In this document: in pieces, positions 1 through 5,241 of the stretch
How positions within the stretch are numbered: position 1 is the stretch's first letter
Layout: every line of letters starts with the position of its first letter
From: Acidobacteriota bacterium
GTDB lineage: Bacteria > Acidobacteriota > Blastocatellia > Pyrinomonadales > Pyrinomonadaceae
DNA length: 5,931 nt
Direction of reading: 5' to 3'
NCBI GenBank assembly: GCA_003222835.1
Contig: QHXE01000643.1
Span: 1 to 5,931, forward strand
The notes under the pieces: model-generated
Databases searched by the model: none
The model's input: only the letters and a program-made list of their open reading frames with translations
What the model was told of the DNA's origin: nothing
Program-made: the position numbers and the translations under genes

Positions 1-107
1 TTGTAGAGCATCTTACTGATGCCGGGAAAGGGGGCGAATCTTCCAATCATGGCTCAGGGAAAGTCCCTACAAGCGGGGCAGATTGCGCAAAAATGGGACA
101 GTTTAGG

Positions 108-512
108 TTATTTTTGGTTTGCTGCCGTCTTGGCTGCACGAAGTTTGCGAAATCGCCTTGGTACTTTCGATGCGAGAAGTTCTTTCGCAATACGAGTGCG
201 AAGTTGCTGGGGACTCACGCCGCAGGTACGCCGGACTGCGCGTGCAAAGGCGCGAGGAGACCTGTAGCCAGCTTTCAATGATAGTTTTCTAATCGTACTG
301 TTAGGCGCTGACGCAAGAAGATTCTTGATCCTTGCCAGTAGGATTTCCCCTCGCAGGTCCCTGAATGTCTTGCCAGTGACAGAGTGGACGGCATTCTGAA
401 TCGTGCGTCTGCTGACGCGCAATTCCCGCGACAATTCTTGGAGAGAAGAGCTTGGGTTCCGCTGCAAGCTTAGAGAAATTCGCTTACACAGCAACCGATG
501 ATCGTAGGACAC
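108..512 (-). CDS. Stand-alone AraC-type double helix-turn-helix DNA-binding protein
   Basis: The 134-residue product is almost entirely an AraC/XylS-type DNA-binding domain. The first helix-turn-helix lies at about residues 22-44 (SLQELSRELRVSRRTIQNA). The second lies at about 71-93 (STIRKLSLKAGYRSPRAFAR) and is followed by the family's typical 'CGVSPQQLR' ending. About 25 basic residues (KVPRRFRKLRAAKTAANQK) form the tail. No ligand-binding or receiver domain is attached, so it is either an orphan regulator or the DNA-binding remnant of a larger one. The start is a GTG at 510-512 preceded by a G-rich stretch (AGGGTGGGCC). An in-frame stop lies a few codons upstream with no better start between. 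It is transcribed away from the next gene, so it could act on the palindrome at 749-766; that link is inference. The domain call is secure, the target unknown. Confidence 0.85.
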   Translation of the reverse strand: MSYDHRLLCKRISLSLQRNPSSSLQELSRELRVSRRTIQNAVHSVTGKTFRDLRGEILLARIKNLLASAPNSTIRKLSLKAGYRSPRAFARAVRRTCGVSPQQLRTRIAKELLASKVPRRFRKLRAAKTAANQK

Positions 513-748
513 GGCCCACCCTGAGGTTCGAGGGAATTAGGGCTGGGCGTCGCTTGAACACTTTAGGCGACTACGAATTAGTGACCTGAGCTGTTAATTC
601 GTTTCATTTGTTTTCGGCTATGCCCGAAGGAGTGTGGCTCAGGATCCGAAATGGCGTCCAGCCAGCGTGTGCTTGTACGACGGGCGAAAGCCTAATCTGG
701 CGTCTACACTATCAGAAATTTATTTCGGACCGCCGATTACCTGTGGGT
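513..748. other. Gene-free stretch between divergent genes
   Basis: No convincing gene is seen between the GTG start of the AraC-type protein and the start of the basic-protein gene at 813. Open frames crossing it (for example from 608 or 634) have no ribosome binding site and show an arbitrary composition rich in Arg, Cys and Ser. The stretch should hold the promoters of both divergent genes. I could not pick a convincing promoter for the minus-strand gene. Confidence 0.5.
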
Positions 749-791
749 TGCTCGGAATACCGAGCACATACCGGGGAAGGCGTGATAGTAT
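749..791 (+). promoter_or_regulatory. Perfect palindrome plus extended -10 upstream of the basic-protein gene
   Basis: Positions 749-766 read TGCTCGG-AATA-CCGAGCA, seven perfectly paired bases around a four-base centre. About 17 bases downstream is an extended -10-like site, TGA-TAGTAT at 783-791, and then the ribosome binding site GGAGG at 800-804. No good -35 box is seen at the expected distance, which fits a promoter needing an activator. The palindrome lies about where an activator or repressor would bind. It has no T-run, so it is unlikely to be a terminator. Which protein binds it is not shown; the divergent AraC-type gene is a neighbour candidate, although AraC proteins usually bind direct rather than inverted repeats. 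Confidence 0.4.
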
Positions 792-812
792 CCCGCGCCG
801 GAGGCTCACAGA

Positions 813-1108
813 ATGGAGATTGTATCAGCGTTGAAAAAAGAAGCGTCAAAGCTACAAAAGCAGTTGAACAGCATCAACTCAGCCGTCGAAATCTTGGGCG
901 GAAAGACAGCGTCGGTCATGTCAAGCATGGCAAGAAACGGCGCATGTCTGCAAGCGCGAGAGCCAGAATAGCGAAGGCGCAAAGAGCGCGGTGGGCAAGG
1001 TTTCGAGCAGCGAAGGCGAAGGGGAAGAGCTATATAGAACAGGCGTTCCGCAAGGCGAATCGGACAAAAAGCCGAAAGTTAAGGTCCGCCTCGGGAAATA
1101 ATAAGTAG
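813..1108 (+). pseudogene. Frameshifted small lysine/arginine/alanine-rich (histone-H1-like) protein gene
   Basis: The gene starts at ATG 813 behind a strong ribosome binding site (GGAGG 800-804, eight-base spacer). It reads MEIVSALKKEASKLQKQLNS..., an amphipathic coiled-coil-like N-terminus ending in GGKTASVMSS. This frame stops at 969-971. The natural continuation, GKKRRMSASARARIAKAQRA and on to RTKSRKLRSASGNNK, lies in another frame and stops at 1106-1108. The two halves join if one base was lost (or two gained) between about 921 and 940. The repaired product would be 98 residues. The layout of coiled coil, Gly-rich linker, then a basic MSAxARARI...ARW block recalls a small basic-protein family I associate with Acidobacteriota. 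It may bind nucleic acid, by composition only. No canonical slippery heptamer is seen, so mutation or sequence error is likelier than programmed shifting. ATG 944 could start a 54-residue basic C-terminal fragment. Confidence 0.65.
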
Positions 1109-1163
1109 AAAAGCCGTGGCCCGAGCGTAAAGTGTTTGCGTGGCAGACTACGACGACACGATC

Positions 1164-1193
1164 TTGCAAGAAGACGCGAATGACCTGTATATA
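1164..1193 (+). promoter_or_regulatory. Candidate sigma-70-type promoter for the methyltransferase
   Basis: TTGCAA at 1164-1169 and TATATA at 1188-1193 are separated by 18 bases, and an overlapping TATAGT lies at 1190-1195. It is the best such pair in the stretch between 1109 and 1314, which otherwise shows no gene. It would give a leader of roughly 115 bases before GTG 1315. Confidence 0.35.
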
Positions 1194-1216
1194 GTGTAGG
1201 TAAGCGAGGACAGATC

Positions 1217-1232
1217 GATCTGGGGCACCCGG
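1217..1232. repeat. Short near-repeat, left copy flanking the methyltransferase
   Basis: The 16 bases here match 1951-1966 at 13 positions (consensus GAYCTGGGGCWCCCRG) in direct orientation. The copies lie about 100 bases upstream of the methyltransferase start and about 45 bases after its stop. The right copy also forms the hairpin of a possible terminator. The match could be chance in GC-rich spacer, or a small dispersed spacer repeat. Confidence 0.3.
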
Positions 1233-1314
1233 CCCTGGGCCACCCGTCCAAATTGAATGTGGATGCAGCTTGCAGGTTCGACATAGCGAGCATGGTTCAT
1301 CACGCACTTCGACT

Positions 1315-1905
1315 GTGAATATCCAGCGGCTGTACTTTCCATTCCTGACGCTCTCCAGGTACTTTCGACATAGGCGTGCCCGCTGGGTACAGCAGGAGTT
1401 CCACTCCTGCAAATCAGTGATTGATCTGGGAGGGTCTCCTGCCACTTGGGCGGGCTTGACTTTCCCCGAGCGAATCACGATTGTGAATCTGAAGGAACGA
1501 GCGCCAGATACCGCACTGGATGGCAGGTCGCATTACGTGCGTGCTGACGCTCTTCTCACTCCATTCCCAGATCAAGTTTTCGATCTTGCGTTTGCCAATT
1601 CAGTGATTGAGCACGTGGGCGACACGAAACAACAGGAAACTTTCGCGTCCGAAATGTTGCGTTTAGGAAAGCGCGTTTACTGTCAGACACCTAACAGATG
1701 GTTTCCCGTAGAACCGCATTATCTGGCATTGCTGGTCCACTGGTTACCCAGTAAATACTTCACTTATTCTGTCCATCGGTACTTTACAGTTCACGGGCTG
1801 ATCACAAAACCATCGCGGGAAAAGCACGAACGCGTCAAAGCAGGCTTACGACTGTTGAGCCGACGCGAACTGCAACGCCTGTTCCCCGGGTGCAAAATTA
1901 AATGA
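1315..1905 (+). CDS. Class I SAM-dependent methyltransferase, apparently short at the C-terminus
   Basis: Counted from GTG 1315 (196 residues), SVIDLGG at 34-40 is the SAM-binding motif I. VNLKE at 57-61 ends strand 2. RADALLTPFPDQVFDLAFAN (76-95) followed by SVIEHVGD covers motifs around the adenine pocket and strand 4. CQTPNRWFPVEPHYLALLVH (123-142) is the diagnostic stretch of a UbiE/UbiG-like small-molecule or glycan methyltransferase group. The substrate cannot be read off. The start is uncertain: a TTG at 1270 would add 15 residues of poor quality, and neither start has a good ribosome binding site. The protein ends at LFPGCKIK, where relatives I know of usually run on about 20 residues through a last strand ('GLTKS...'). 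It may therefore be truncated. None of the three frames after the stop restores that end. Confidence 0.75.
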   Translation: MNIQRLYFPFLTLSRYFRHRRARWVQQEFHSCKSVIDLGGSPATWAGLTFPERITIVNLKERAPDTALDGRSHYVRADALLTPFPDQVFDLAFANSVIEHVGDTKQQETFASEMLRLGKRVYCQTPNRWFPVEPHYLALLVHWLPSKYFTYSVHRYFTVHGLITKPSREKHERVKAGLRLLSRRELQRLFPGCKIK

Positions 1906-1953
1906 CGATGTCAACGACGGCCCACAGGACCCGCTTCGAAAAAAGCGCGAGAC

Positions 1954-1971
1954 CTGGGGCTCCCAGTTTTT
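1954..1971 (+). terminator. Possible small rho-independent terminator after the methyltransferase
   Basis: CTGGG (1954-1958), loop GCT and CCCAG (1962-1966) form a five-pair stem followed directly by TTTTT at 1967-1971. It lies about 50 bases past the methyltransferase stop. The stem is short, so termination would be partial at best. Confidence 0.4.
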
Positions 1972-2004
1972 CTGGCTGCCGACAAAAACCCAAACTCAAG
2001 TCTA

Positions 2005-2109
2005 ATGAGCGATACGGAGCACCCGATTGGCAGAAAGGAACGGGTGATGTCTGCTGCTGCAAGAGCGAGGATTTCAAAGGCGACGAAAGCTCGGCGCGGC
2101 ATGCGATGA
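2005..2109 (+). CDS. Tiny basic protein with MSAAARARI motif, first of three overlapping genes
   Basis: The 34-residue frame reads MSDTEHPIGRKERV followed by MSAAARARISKATKARRGMR. Its second half is clearly the same motif as in the split gene at 813-1108 (GKKRRMSASARARIAKAQRA), so this is a second, shorter member of that family. It lacks the coiled-coil N-terminus and ends where the other copy continues with ARW. ATG 2005 has no ribosome binding site. ATG 2047, the Met of the motif, has AAAGGA at 2034-2039 with a seven-base spacer, so a 20-residue product is also possible. Its stop TGA (2107-2109) overlaps the next start as ATGA, which suggests translational coupling. Whether it is a working peptide, a leader peptide or a remnant is open. 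Confidence 0.42.
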   Translation: MSDTEHPIGRKERVMSAAARARISKATKARRGMR

Positions 2110-2318
2110 ATTTTGTCCGCATTCCATTGAATGACGAAATGTATAAGATGCTGAAAGATTTGGAGCGGTACTACGGCACCGACTTTGCGGAAATCGCCGC
2201 CGTTCCATTCAAGGCTGCGTTGGAAGTCTTTTTGGAAGAGCAGAAAAAAAAGTGTGGCTTGACTGGTATGGATGCTACGAAGAAAAGCGACATACAGGCT
2301 GGCCGTTTGACCGCATGA
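2106..2318 (+). CDS. Small protein resembling a ribbon-helix-helix DNA-binding domain
   Basis: The 70-residue product begins with a short strand, NFVRIPLNDE. A helix (MYKMLKDLERYYG) and a second long helix (DFAEIAAVPFKAALEVFLEE) follow, then a polar tail. A 'VRIPL' strand followed by two helices is the pattern of the Arc/MetJ/CopG-type ribbon-helix-helix fold, where two chains pair through the strand to read DNA. The turn between the helices (GTDFAEIAA) is less typical than the usual G-x-S-x-S, so the call is tentative. The start at ATG 2106 is chosen because it overlaps the preceding stop by ATGA. The open frame reaches back to 1902, but that extension has unlikely composition. Its stop overlaps the next start, again as ATGA. 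It could be an autoregulator of this mini-operon; the gene downstream would then be the partner, but no toxin is recognised. Confidence 0.55.
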   Translation: MNFVRIPLNDEMYKMLKDLERYYGTDFAEIAAVPFKAALEVFLEEQKKKCGLTGMDATKKSDIQAGRLTA

Positions 2319-2494
2319 TTACCCGACGCCAGAAGGCGCAGTTCTGGGGGAACCGCCGACGCAGGCCTATGCAGCGCGACACGGCTTTCAGCGAAGCCCA
2401 GAAAGCCCGCGCACTGGCTTCGTGGCAAAAGCGCCGGGCGCGCCGCAGCGGTCTTCAGTTCACGGTTCATTCCAAACTTGGGCGGGTAGCGTAA
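2315..2494 (+). CDS. Small highly basic protein of unknown function, third of three overlapping genes
   Basis: The 59-residue product, MITRRQKAQFWGNRRRRPMQ..., carries a central helix FSEAQKARALASWQKRRARR and an Arg-rich total composition with very few acidic residues. I do not recognise a family. The helix resembles the Ala/Arg-rich blocks of the two MSAxARARI genes nearby only in a general way. ATG 2315 overlaps the stop of the preceding gene (ATGA), and no ribosome binding site is visible, so translation probably depends on the upstream gene. The stop at 2492-2494 overlaps the left arm of the inverted repeat at 2493-2558. Nucleic acid binding would fit the charge but is inference. Confidence 0.48.
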   Translation: MITRRQKAQFWGNRRRRPMQRDTAFSEAQKARALASWQKRRARRSGLQFTVHSKLGRVA

Positions 2495-2558
2495 TTAAGC
2501 CGGATGTTGCAGTACCCAACAGTTGCACCACAAACTCAAAAGTACCCCCAGCTTAATT
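2493..2558. repeat. Inverted repeat AATTAAGC/GCTTAATT enclosing direct repeats
   Basis: AATTAAGC at 2493-2500 is perfectly matched by GCTTAATT at 2551-2558. Between the arms are two direct repeats: GTTGCA (2506-2511 and 2522-2527) and AGTACCC (2511-2517 and 2541-2547). The right arm runs into the -35-like TTGACT of the promoter before the membrane-protein gene. The whole block looks like a binding site or regulatory leader. With 50 bases between arms it is a poor terminator. Confidence 0.4.
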
Positions 2559-2585
2559 GACTCGACCAAAGCCTATTGGTACGCT
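2557..2585 (+). promoter_or_regulatory. Candidate promoter for the membrane-protein gene
   Basis: TTGACT (2557-2562, five of six to the -35 consensus) is followed after 17 bases by TACGCT (2580-2585). The dinucleotide TG stands one base upstream of the -10, an extended -10 arrangement that compensates for its poor match. It would place the message start about 40 bases before ATG 2630. Confidence 0.35.
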
Positions 2586-2629
2586 CGGCGCAGTCGTGGA
2601 ACCCTCACAGGGATGTGAATAAGGTCGAG

Positions 2630-3115
2630 ATGAATGACTTTCTCAGCAAAATCTCCTCATACAATCTTTTCAACTACCTATTCCCTGGGATTCTCTTCGC
2701 TGTGTTGGCCAAGCAGATTACTCACTATTCTTTCCTTCAGAACGAAATCGTGATTGGCGTGTTTCTGTACTATTTCATTGGCATGGTAATCAGTAGGGTC
2801 GGGTCCTTGGTCATTGAACCCGCCCTCAAATGGCTATCATTCGTTAAGTTTGCGGCTTACAGGAATTTCGTTAGCGCATCGAAGAAGGACCCGAAAATTG
2901 AAATCCTGTCGGAAGCCAATAACACCTATCGGACGCTGTGTGCGTTGTTCATGTTATTGCTCTTGCTGAAGGCATACGAGAAGTTGGAAGAGAAGTGGGC
3001 AATGCTACAGGGTAGGGGTGGTATTGTGCTCGCCTTCCTCCTCCTGGTCATGTTTCTGTTCGCTTACAGGAAGCAGACGCGCTACATCACGAGTCGTATC
3101 GAAGCTAACGAGTGA
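2630..3115 (+). CDS. Four-helix membrane protein, upstream partner of the MBL-fold gene
   Basis: The 161-residue product starts MNDFLSKISSYNLFNYLFPG. Hydrophobic segments lie at about residues 14-30, 39-62, 102-116 and 130-147. Between the second and third is a basic, probably cytoplasmic loop of about 40 residues (FVKFAAYRNFVSASKKDPKI...), and the tail is basic too (YRKQTRYITSR). I have an impression of having seen similar N-termini among unnamed small membrane proteins, but know no function. ATG 2630 is chosen because AAGG at 2621-2624 sits five bases upstream. The frame opens further back at TTG 2576, but without support. The MBL-fold gene follows on the same strand after 167 bases, and this is the only same-strand neighbour pair of normal gene size here. 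A membrane anchor or pore for a membrane-linked accessory system would fit; that is inference. Confidence 0.75.
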   Translation: MNDFLSKISSYNLFNYLFPGILFAVLAKQITHYSFLQNEIVIGVFLYYFIGMVISRVGSLVIEPALKWLSFVKFAAYRNFVSASKKDPKIEILSEANNTYRTLCALFMLLLLLKAYEKLEEKWAMLQGRGGIVLAFLLLVMFLFAYRKQTRYITSRIEANE

Positions 3116-3282
3116 CTAGAGCTTCGGTTTAGACCCGAGCAAGCCATACAAGCTATTTGGCAGAACCGCCGGTGCATTAGAGTATAGTTACCGTCGAGTT
3201 GAAATCCCTAGTGGTGGATGAATGATACGGTAAAATTTGTTCGATTTGGTCTTCATTTAGAAGAAGCAAGGGTATCCTACCT

Positions 3283-4320
3283 ATGCCCCAAATTCACTTC
3301 CTCAATGTCAAAGATGGTGACTGCAATGTGGTCCAGCACTACAGCGGGCACGTCACGGTCATCGACGTTTGCAACGCGTCTGCCACACTTCCACTAGTCA
3401 TGTCTCCCGGAGCAAGGTCGGTGTTTGCGCCAGCAGGGGCGTCAACTACCGACTTTAGGCAAAAAGACCTCCCCGTGAATCCGATTGAGTACCTGAAGAC
3501 ACATGGAATCACTGAGGTTTTTCGATTCATACTCACCCACCCGGACATGGACCACATGGATGGTGTAAAGGAATTCTTCAGACAATTTTCACCCCTCAAT
3601 TTTTGGGACTCCGATAACAACAAAACAATCGACTGGAAGAAGGACTCGTCCGGTAAGTACAACGAAGAGGATTGGAAGTTCTACATCAGCTTGAGAGCTG
3701 GTGCCAGCGCCGGGGTGAAGCGACTGACGTTATACTCTGGGGCTCATAACAAATACTTCAACGTCGGTGAGGATGGGAGTGCAGGAGGCGACGGCCTGTT
3801 CATTCTGGCTCCGACTACGAGTTTAGTAAAGGACGCCAACTCACAAGGCAAGGATTATCATGGCTGTTCCTACGTGATTTTATACAAGACGGACAATCAT
3901 CGAATCTTGTTTGGCGGTGATTCGCACGATGACACATGGGAGCGCATACTGGCCAACCATAAGGATGACGTGAGCGATGTTGACGTGCTGGTAGCTCCTC
4001 ATCACGGCCGGTCATCCGACAGGTCGTACGAGTTCTTGGATGTAGTGAATCCGGCGCTTACGTTGTTCGGCAATGCCCCCTCTGAACACCTTGCCTACGG
4101 TGCATTCAGCAGCAGAGATTTACCAATCATTACGAACAACCAGGCGGGCTGCGTGCTGCTGGACACGGACAAGACTACGATAAGCGTCTTTGTCACCAAT
4201 AAGGCATTCGCTCAGCAGAGGGCGGCCGCCTACACTTTCGAGTCGCCACTCCACACGGGCTATCACTATTTGCAGTCCGTGCAGAGAGTAACCAAGCTGA
4301 AGCCACCCCCAAGGTTCTGA
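3283..4320 (+). CDS. ComEC/Rec2-like metallo-beta-lactamase-fold hydrolase
   Basis: The 345-residue soluble protein begins IHFLNVKDGDCNVVQHYSG, the 'GDC/GDs' opening of ComEC/Rec2-like MBL domains. The metal motif is THPDMDHMDG (H86, D88, D90, H91), the HxDxDH variant common in that group. ILFGGDSHDD supplies the bridging D213, and VLVAPHHGRSSD (H240, H241) the later ligand motif. An insertion of about 70 residues (105-175) separates the first motif from the fold's second half. Family members cleave phosphodiester or other ester bonds. In ComEC this domain sits with a DNA-uptake channel, but no ComEC membrane core is present here. No signal peptide is seen, so it should be cytoplasmic. ATG 3283 has only a distant AAGGG (3268-3272). 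No strong promoter is visible in the 167-base gap, so it may be co-transcribed with the membrane protein. The MBL call is firm; substrate and pathway are unknown, and a role in defence is a guess. Confidence 0.88.
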   Translation: MPQIHFLNVKDGDCNVVQHYSGHVTVIDVCNASATLPLVMSPGARSVFAPAGASTTDFRQKDLPVNPIEYLKTHGITEVFRFILTHPDMDHMDGVKEFFRQFSPLNFWDSDNNKTIDWKKDSSGKYNEEDWKFYISLRAGASAGVKRLTLYSGAHNKYFNVGEDGSAGGDGLFILAPTTSLVKDANSQGKDYHGCSYVILYKTDNHRILFGGDSHDDTWERILANHKDDVSDVDVLVAPHHGRSSDRSYEFLDVVNPALTLFGNAPSEHLAYGAFSSRDLPIITNNQAGCVLLDTDKTTISVFVTNKAFAQQRAAAYTFESPLHTGYHYLQSVQRVTKLKPPPRF

Positions 4321-4419
4321 TAGCTGCGGGACGTGAGGTCTTTAGATACTAAGATTACCCAAGACTCTGCGCGTGACACCGGCAATGGCCGCTGGCGTGA
4401 CTGACCACGTTCGGGATAT

Positions 4420-4599
4420 TCAGGAAATAGTCTGGCTCTTGGACTGACCGGGACAAGTAATGTCCTTTGCAAGTCGCTTGACCATATGGTCGTATTCTTG
4501 TGCCGAAATCTTTTTGACCTTCAGGCCATTTTTTTCCATGTTCTGAATCTGCCTATCCACGTATTCCTTGGCTATCTGATAGCGTTCCTGCGCGCTCAT
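4420..4599 (-). CDS. Small charged helical protein, last gene of three-gene operon
   Basis: The 59-residue product MSAQERYQIAKEYVDRQIQN... is predicted mostly helical, with alternating charged and hydrophobic residues. Its tail contains a single Cys-Pro (DITCPGQSKS). I do not recognise a family. ATG 4597-4599 is chosen because a near-perfect GGGAGG lies five bases upstream; a longer frame from 4629 overlaps the preceding gene without such support. Only ten bases separate it from the 99-residue gene upstream, so the two are almost certainly translated from one message. It faces the MBL-fold gene tail to tail with a 99-base gap in which no clear terminator is visible. Confidence 0.7.
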   Translation of the reverse strand: MSAQERYQIAKEYVDRQIQNMEKNGLKVKKISAQEYDHMVKRLAKDITCPGQSKSQTIS

Positions 4600-4609
4600 G
4601 GTTTCCTCC

Positions 4610-4909
4610 CTATAAGCCCTGTTGCTCAAAATATTTGTCGATAATGTACTCTGCGAAATAATCTCGAAAATGCTTAAACCTTGCTTTGTGGTCCGCTTGA
4701 TGATTGCGGAGGTCCTCGCTTAGCTCTATTTGCGGCATAAGGGCTTTCAGAACATCGTCACGACGTGGCTGCTTGCCTTTCAATACCTTGGTCTTGGTGT
4801 GCTGATATGCATCGTCTACCATCTGAAGCCAAGCGCCTTTGTGTTTCTCGTATAGTTTATCGAACTTCTTGTCCTCAAGGTCGAGTATCTTAGATTCAGT
4901 AAGTCCCAT
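4610..4909 (-). CDS. Unknown 99-residue charged helical protein, middle gene of operon
   Basis: The product starts MGLTESKILDLEDKKFDKLY and is rich in Lys, Asp, Glu and His, with no membrane segment or signal peptide. The second half, from ALMPQIELSEDLRNHQADHK to a tyrosine/phenylalanine-rich end (HFRDYFAEYIIDKYFEQQ), looks like a packed helical domain. No enzyme motif is recognised. GAGGAG eight bases before ATG 4907-4909 is a good ribosome binding site. The preceding membrane-protein gene ends 12 bases upstream and the next begins ten bases downstream, so the protein is probably made together with both. A cytoplasmic partner of the three-helix membrane protein is a reasonable guess. Confidence 0.75.
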   Translation of the reverse strand: MGLTESKILDLEDKKFDKLYEKHKGAWLQMVDDAYQHTKTKVLKGKQPRRDDVLKALMPQIELSEDLRNHQADHKARFKHFRDYFAEYIIDKYFEQQGL

Positions 4910-4921
4910 ATCGGTTACTCC

Positions 4922-5230
4922 TCAAGGCGAACCCGCAAGTATTCCGACTATAGCGAAAACAGCCGTTATACCCAGCGTCGCCTTGAGAAGTGTTACCAAA
5001 TGTAGACTAGCCCAATGATTGCCCTCCAATGCCATTGCGCTGACCCAAGCCAAAGCCAGACAAGCCAGCACAGGAACTACGGTTAATTGAGCGACGTACT
5101 TGAATTTGTCCCCTCGCCTGGATTCGTATGAAGCGGCCTTCGTGAACAAGAAAGTGGAAAAAATGAGCAGAAGCCCCGCCAGTGCAATCCCGCTAGAAAG
5201 CACGGCGAGAATGGTATCGTGTTCTGCCAC
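4922..5230 (-). CDS. Three-helix membrane protein, first gene of operon
   Basis: The 102-residue product has three hydrophobic segments at about residues 8-30, 45-68 and 78-99. The loop after the first carries KAASYESRRGDKFK and is probably cytoplasmic by the positive-inside rule, putting the N-terminus outside. It ends right after the third helix (GILAGSP). I do not recognise a family. The start is the GTG at 5228-5230. An in-frame stop lies five codons upstream with no other start between, and no Shine-Dalgarno sequence precedes it. The promoter at 5242-5270 is so close that the message may begin within a few bases of the GTG. The two genes downstream follow at 12 and 10 bases. Confidence 0.72.
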   Translation of the reverse strand: MAEHDTILAVLSSGIALAGLLLIFSTFLFTKAASYESRRGDKFKYVAQLTVVPVLACLALAWVSAMALEGNHWASLHLVTLLKATLGITAVFAIVGILAGSP

Positions 5231-5241
5231 GGCTGGCGGAG

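Noticed and set aside
8..68. Small inverted repeats GCATC/GATGC (8-22) and AGGGA/TCCCT (56-68) near the left edge
   Set aside because: Five-pair stems without a T-run in either direction; not enough to call a terminator for the AraC-type gene.
932..938. A-AGA-AAC as a programmed -1 slippery site in the split basic-protein gene
   Set aside because: It does not fit the X-XXY-YYZ pattern, since re-pairing of the P-site codon would fail, and no stimulatory stem is evident just downstream.
921..1478. Long minus-strand open frame (185 codons) over the split gene and methyltransferase
   Set aside because: It is antisense to a gene with clear SAM motifs, rich in Cys, Ser and Arg, and has no ribosome binding site.
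3120..3142. GCT(T)CGG...CCGAGC hairpin after the membrane-protein gene as a terminator
   Set aside because: It needs a bulge and is not followed by a T-run, so it gives no support for termination between the membrane and MBL genes.
3218..3400. Short plus-strand frame starting MNDTVKFVRFGL before the MBL gene
   Set aside because: A GGTGG precedes the ATG, but most of the frame overlaps the MBL coding region out of frame and turns into Ser/Thr-rich shadow sequence.
4371..4401. Direct repeat GCGTGAC (4371-4377, 4395-4401) with a small CGGC/GCCG hairpin between convergent genes
   Set aside because: The repeat is seven bases and the stem four pairs with no T-run; this is within chance for a spacer.
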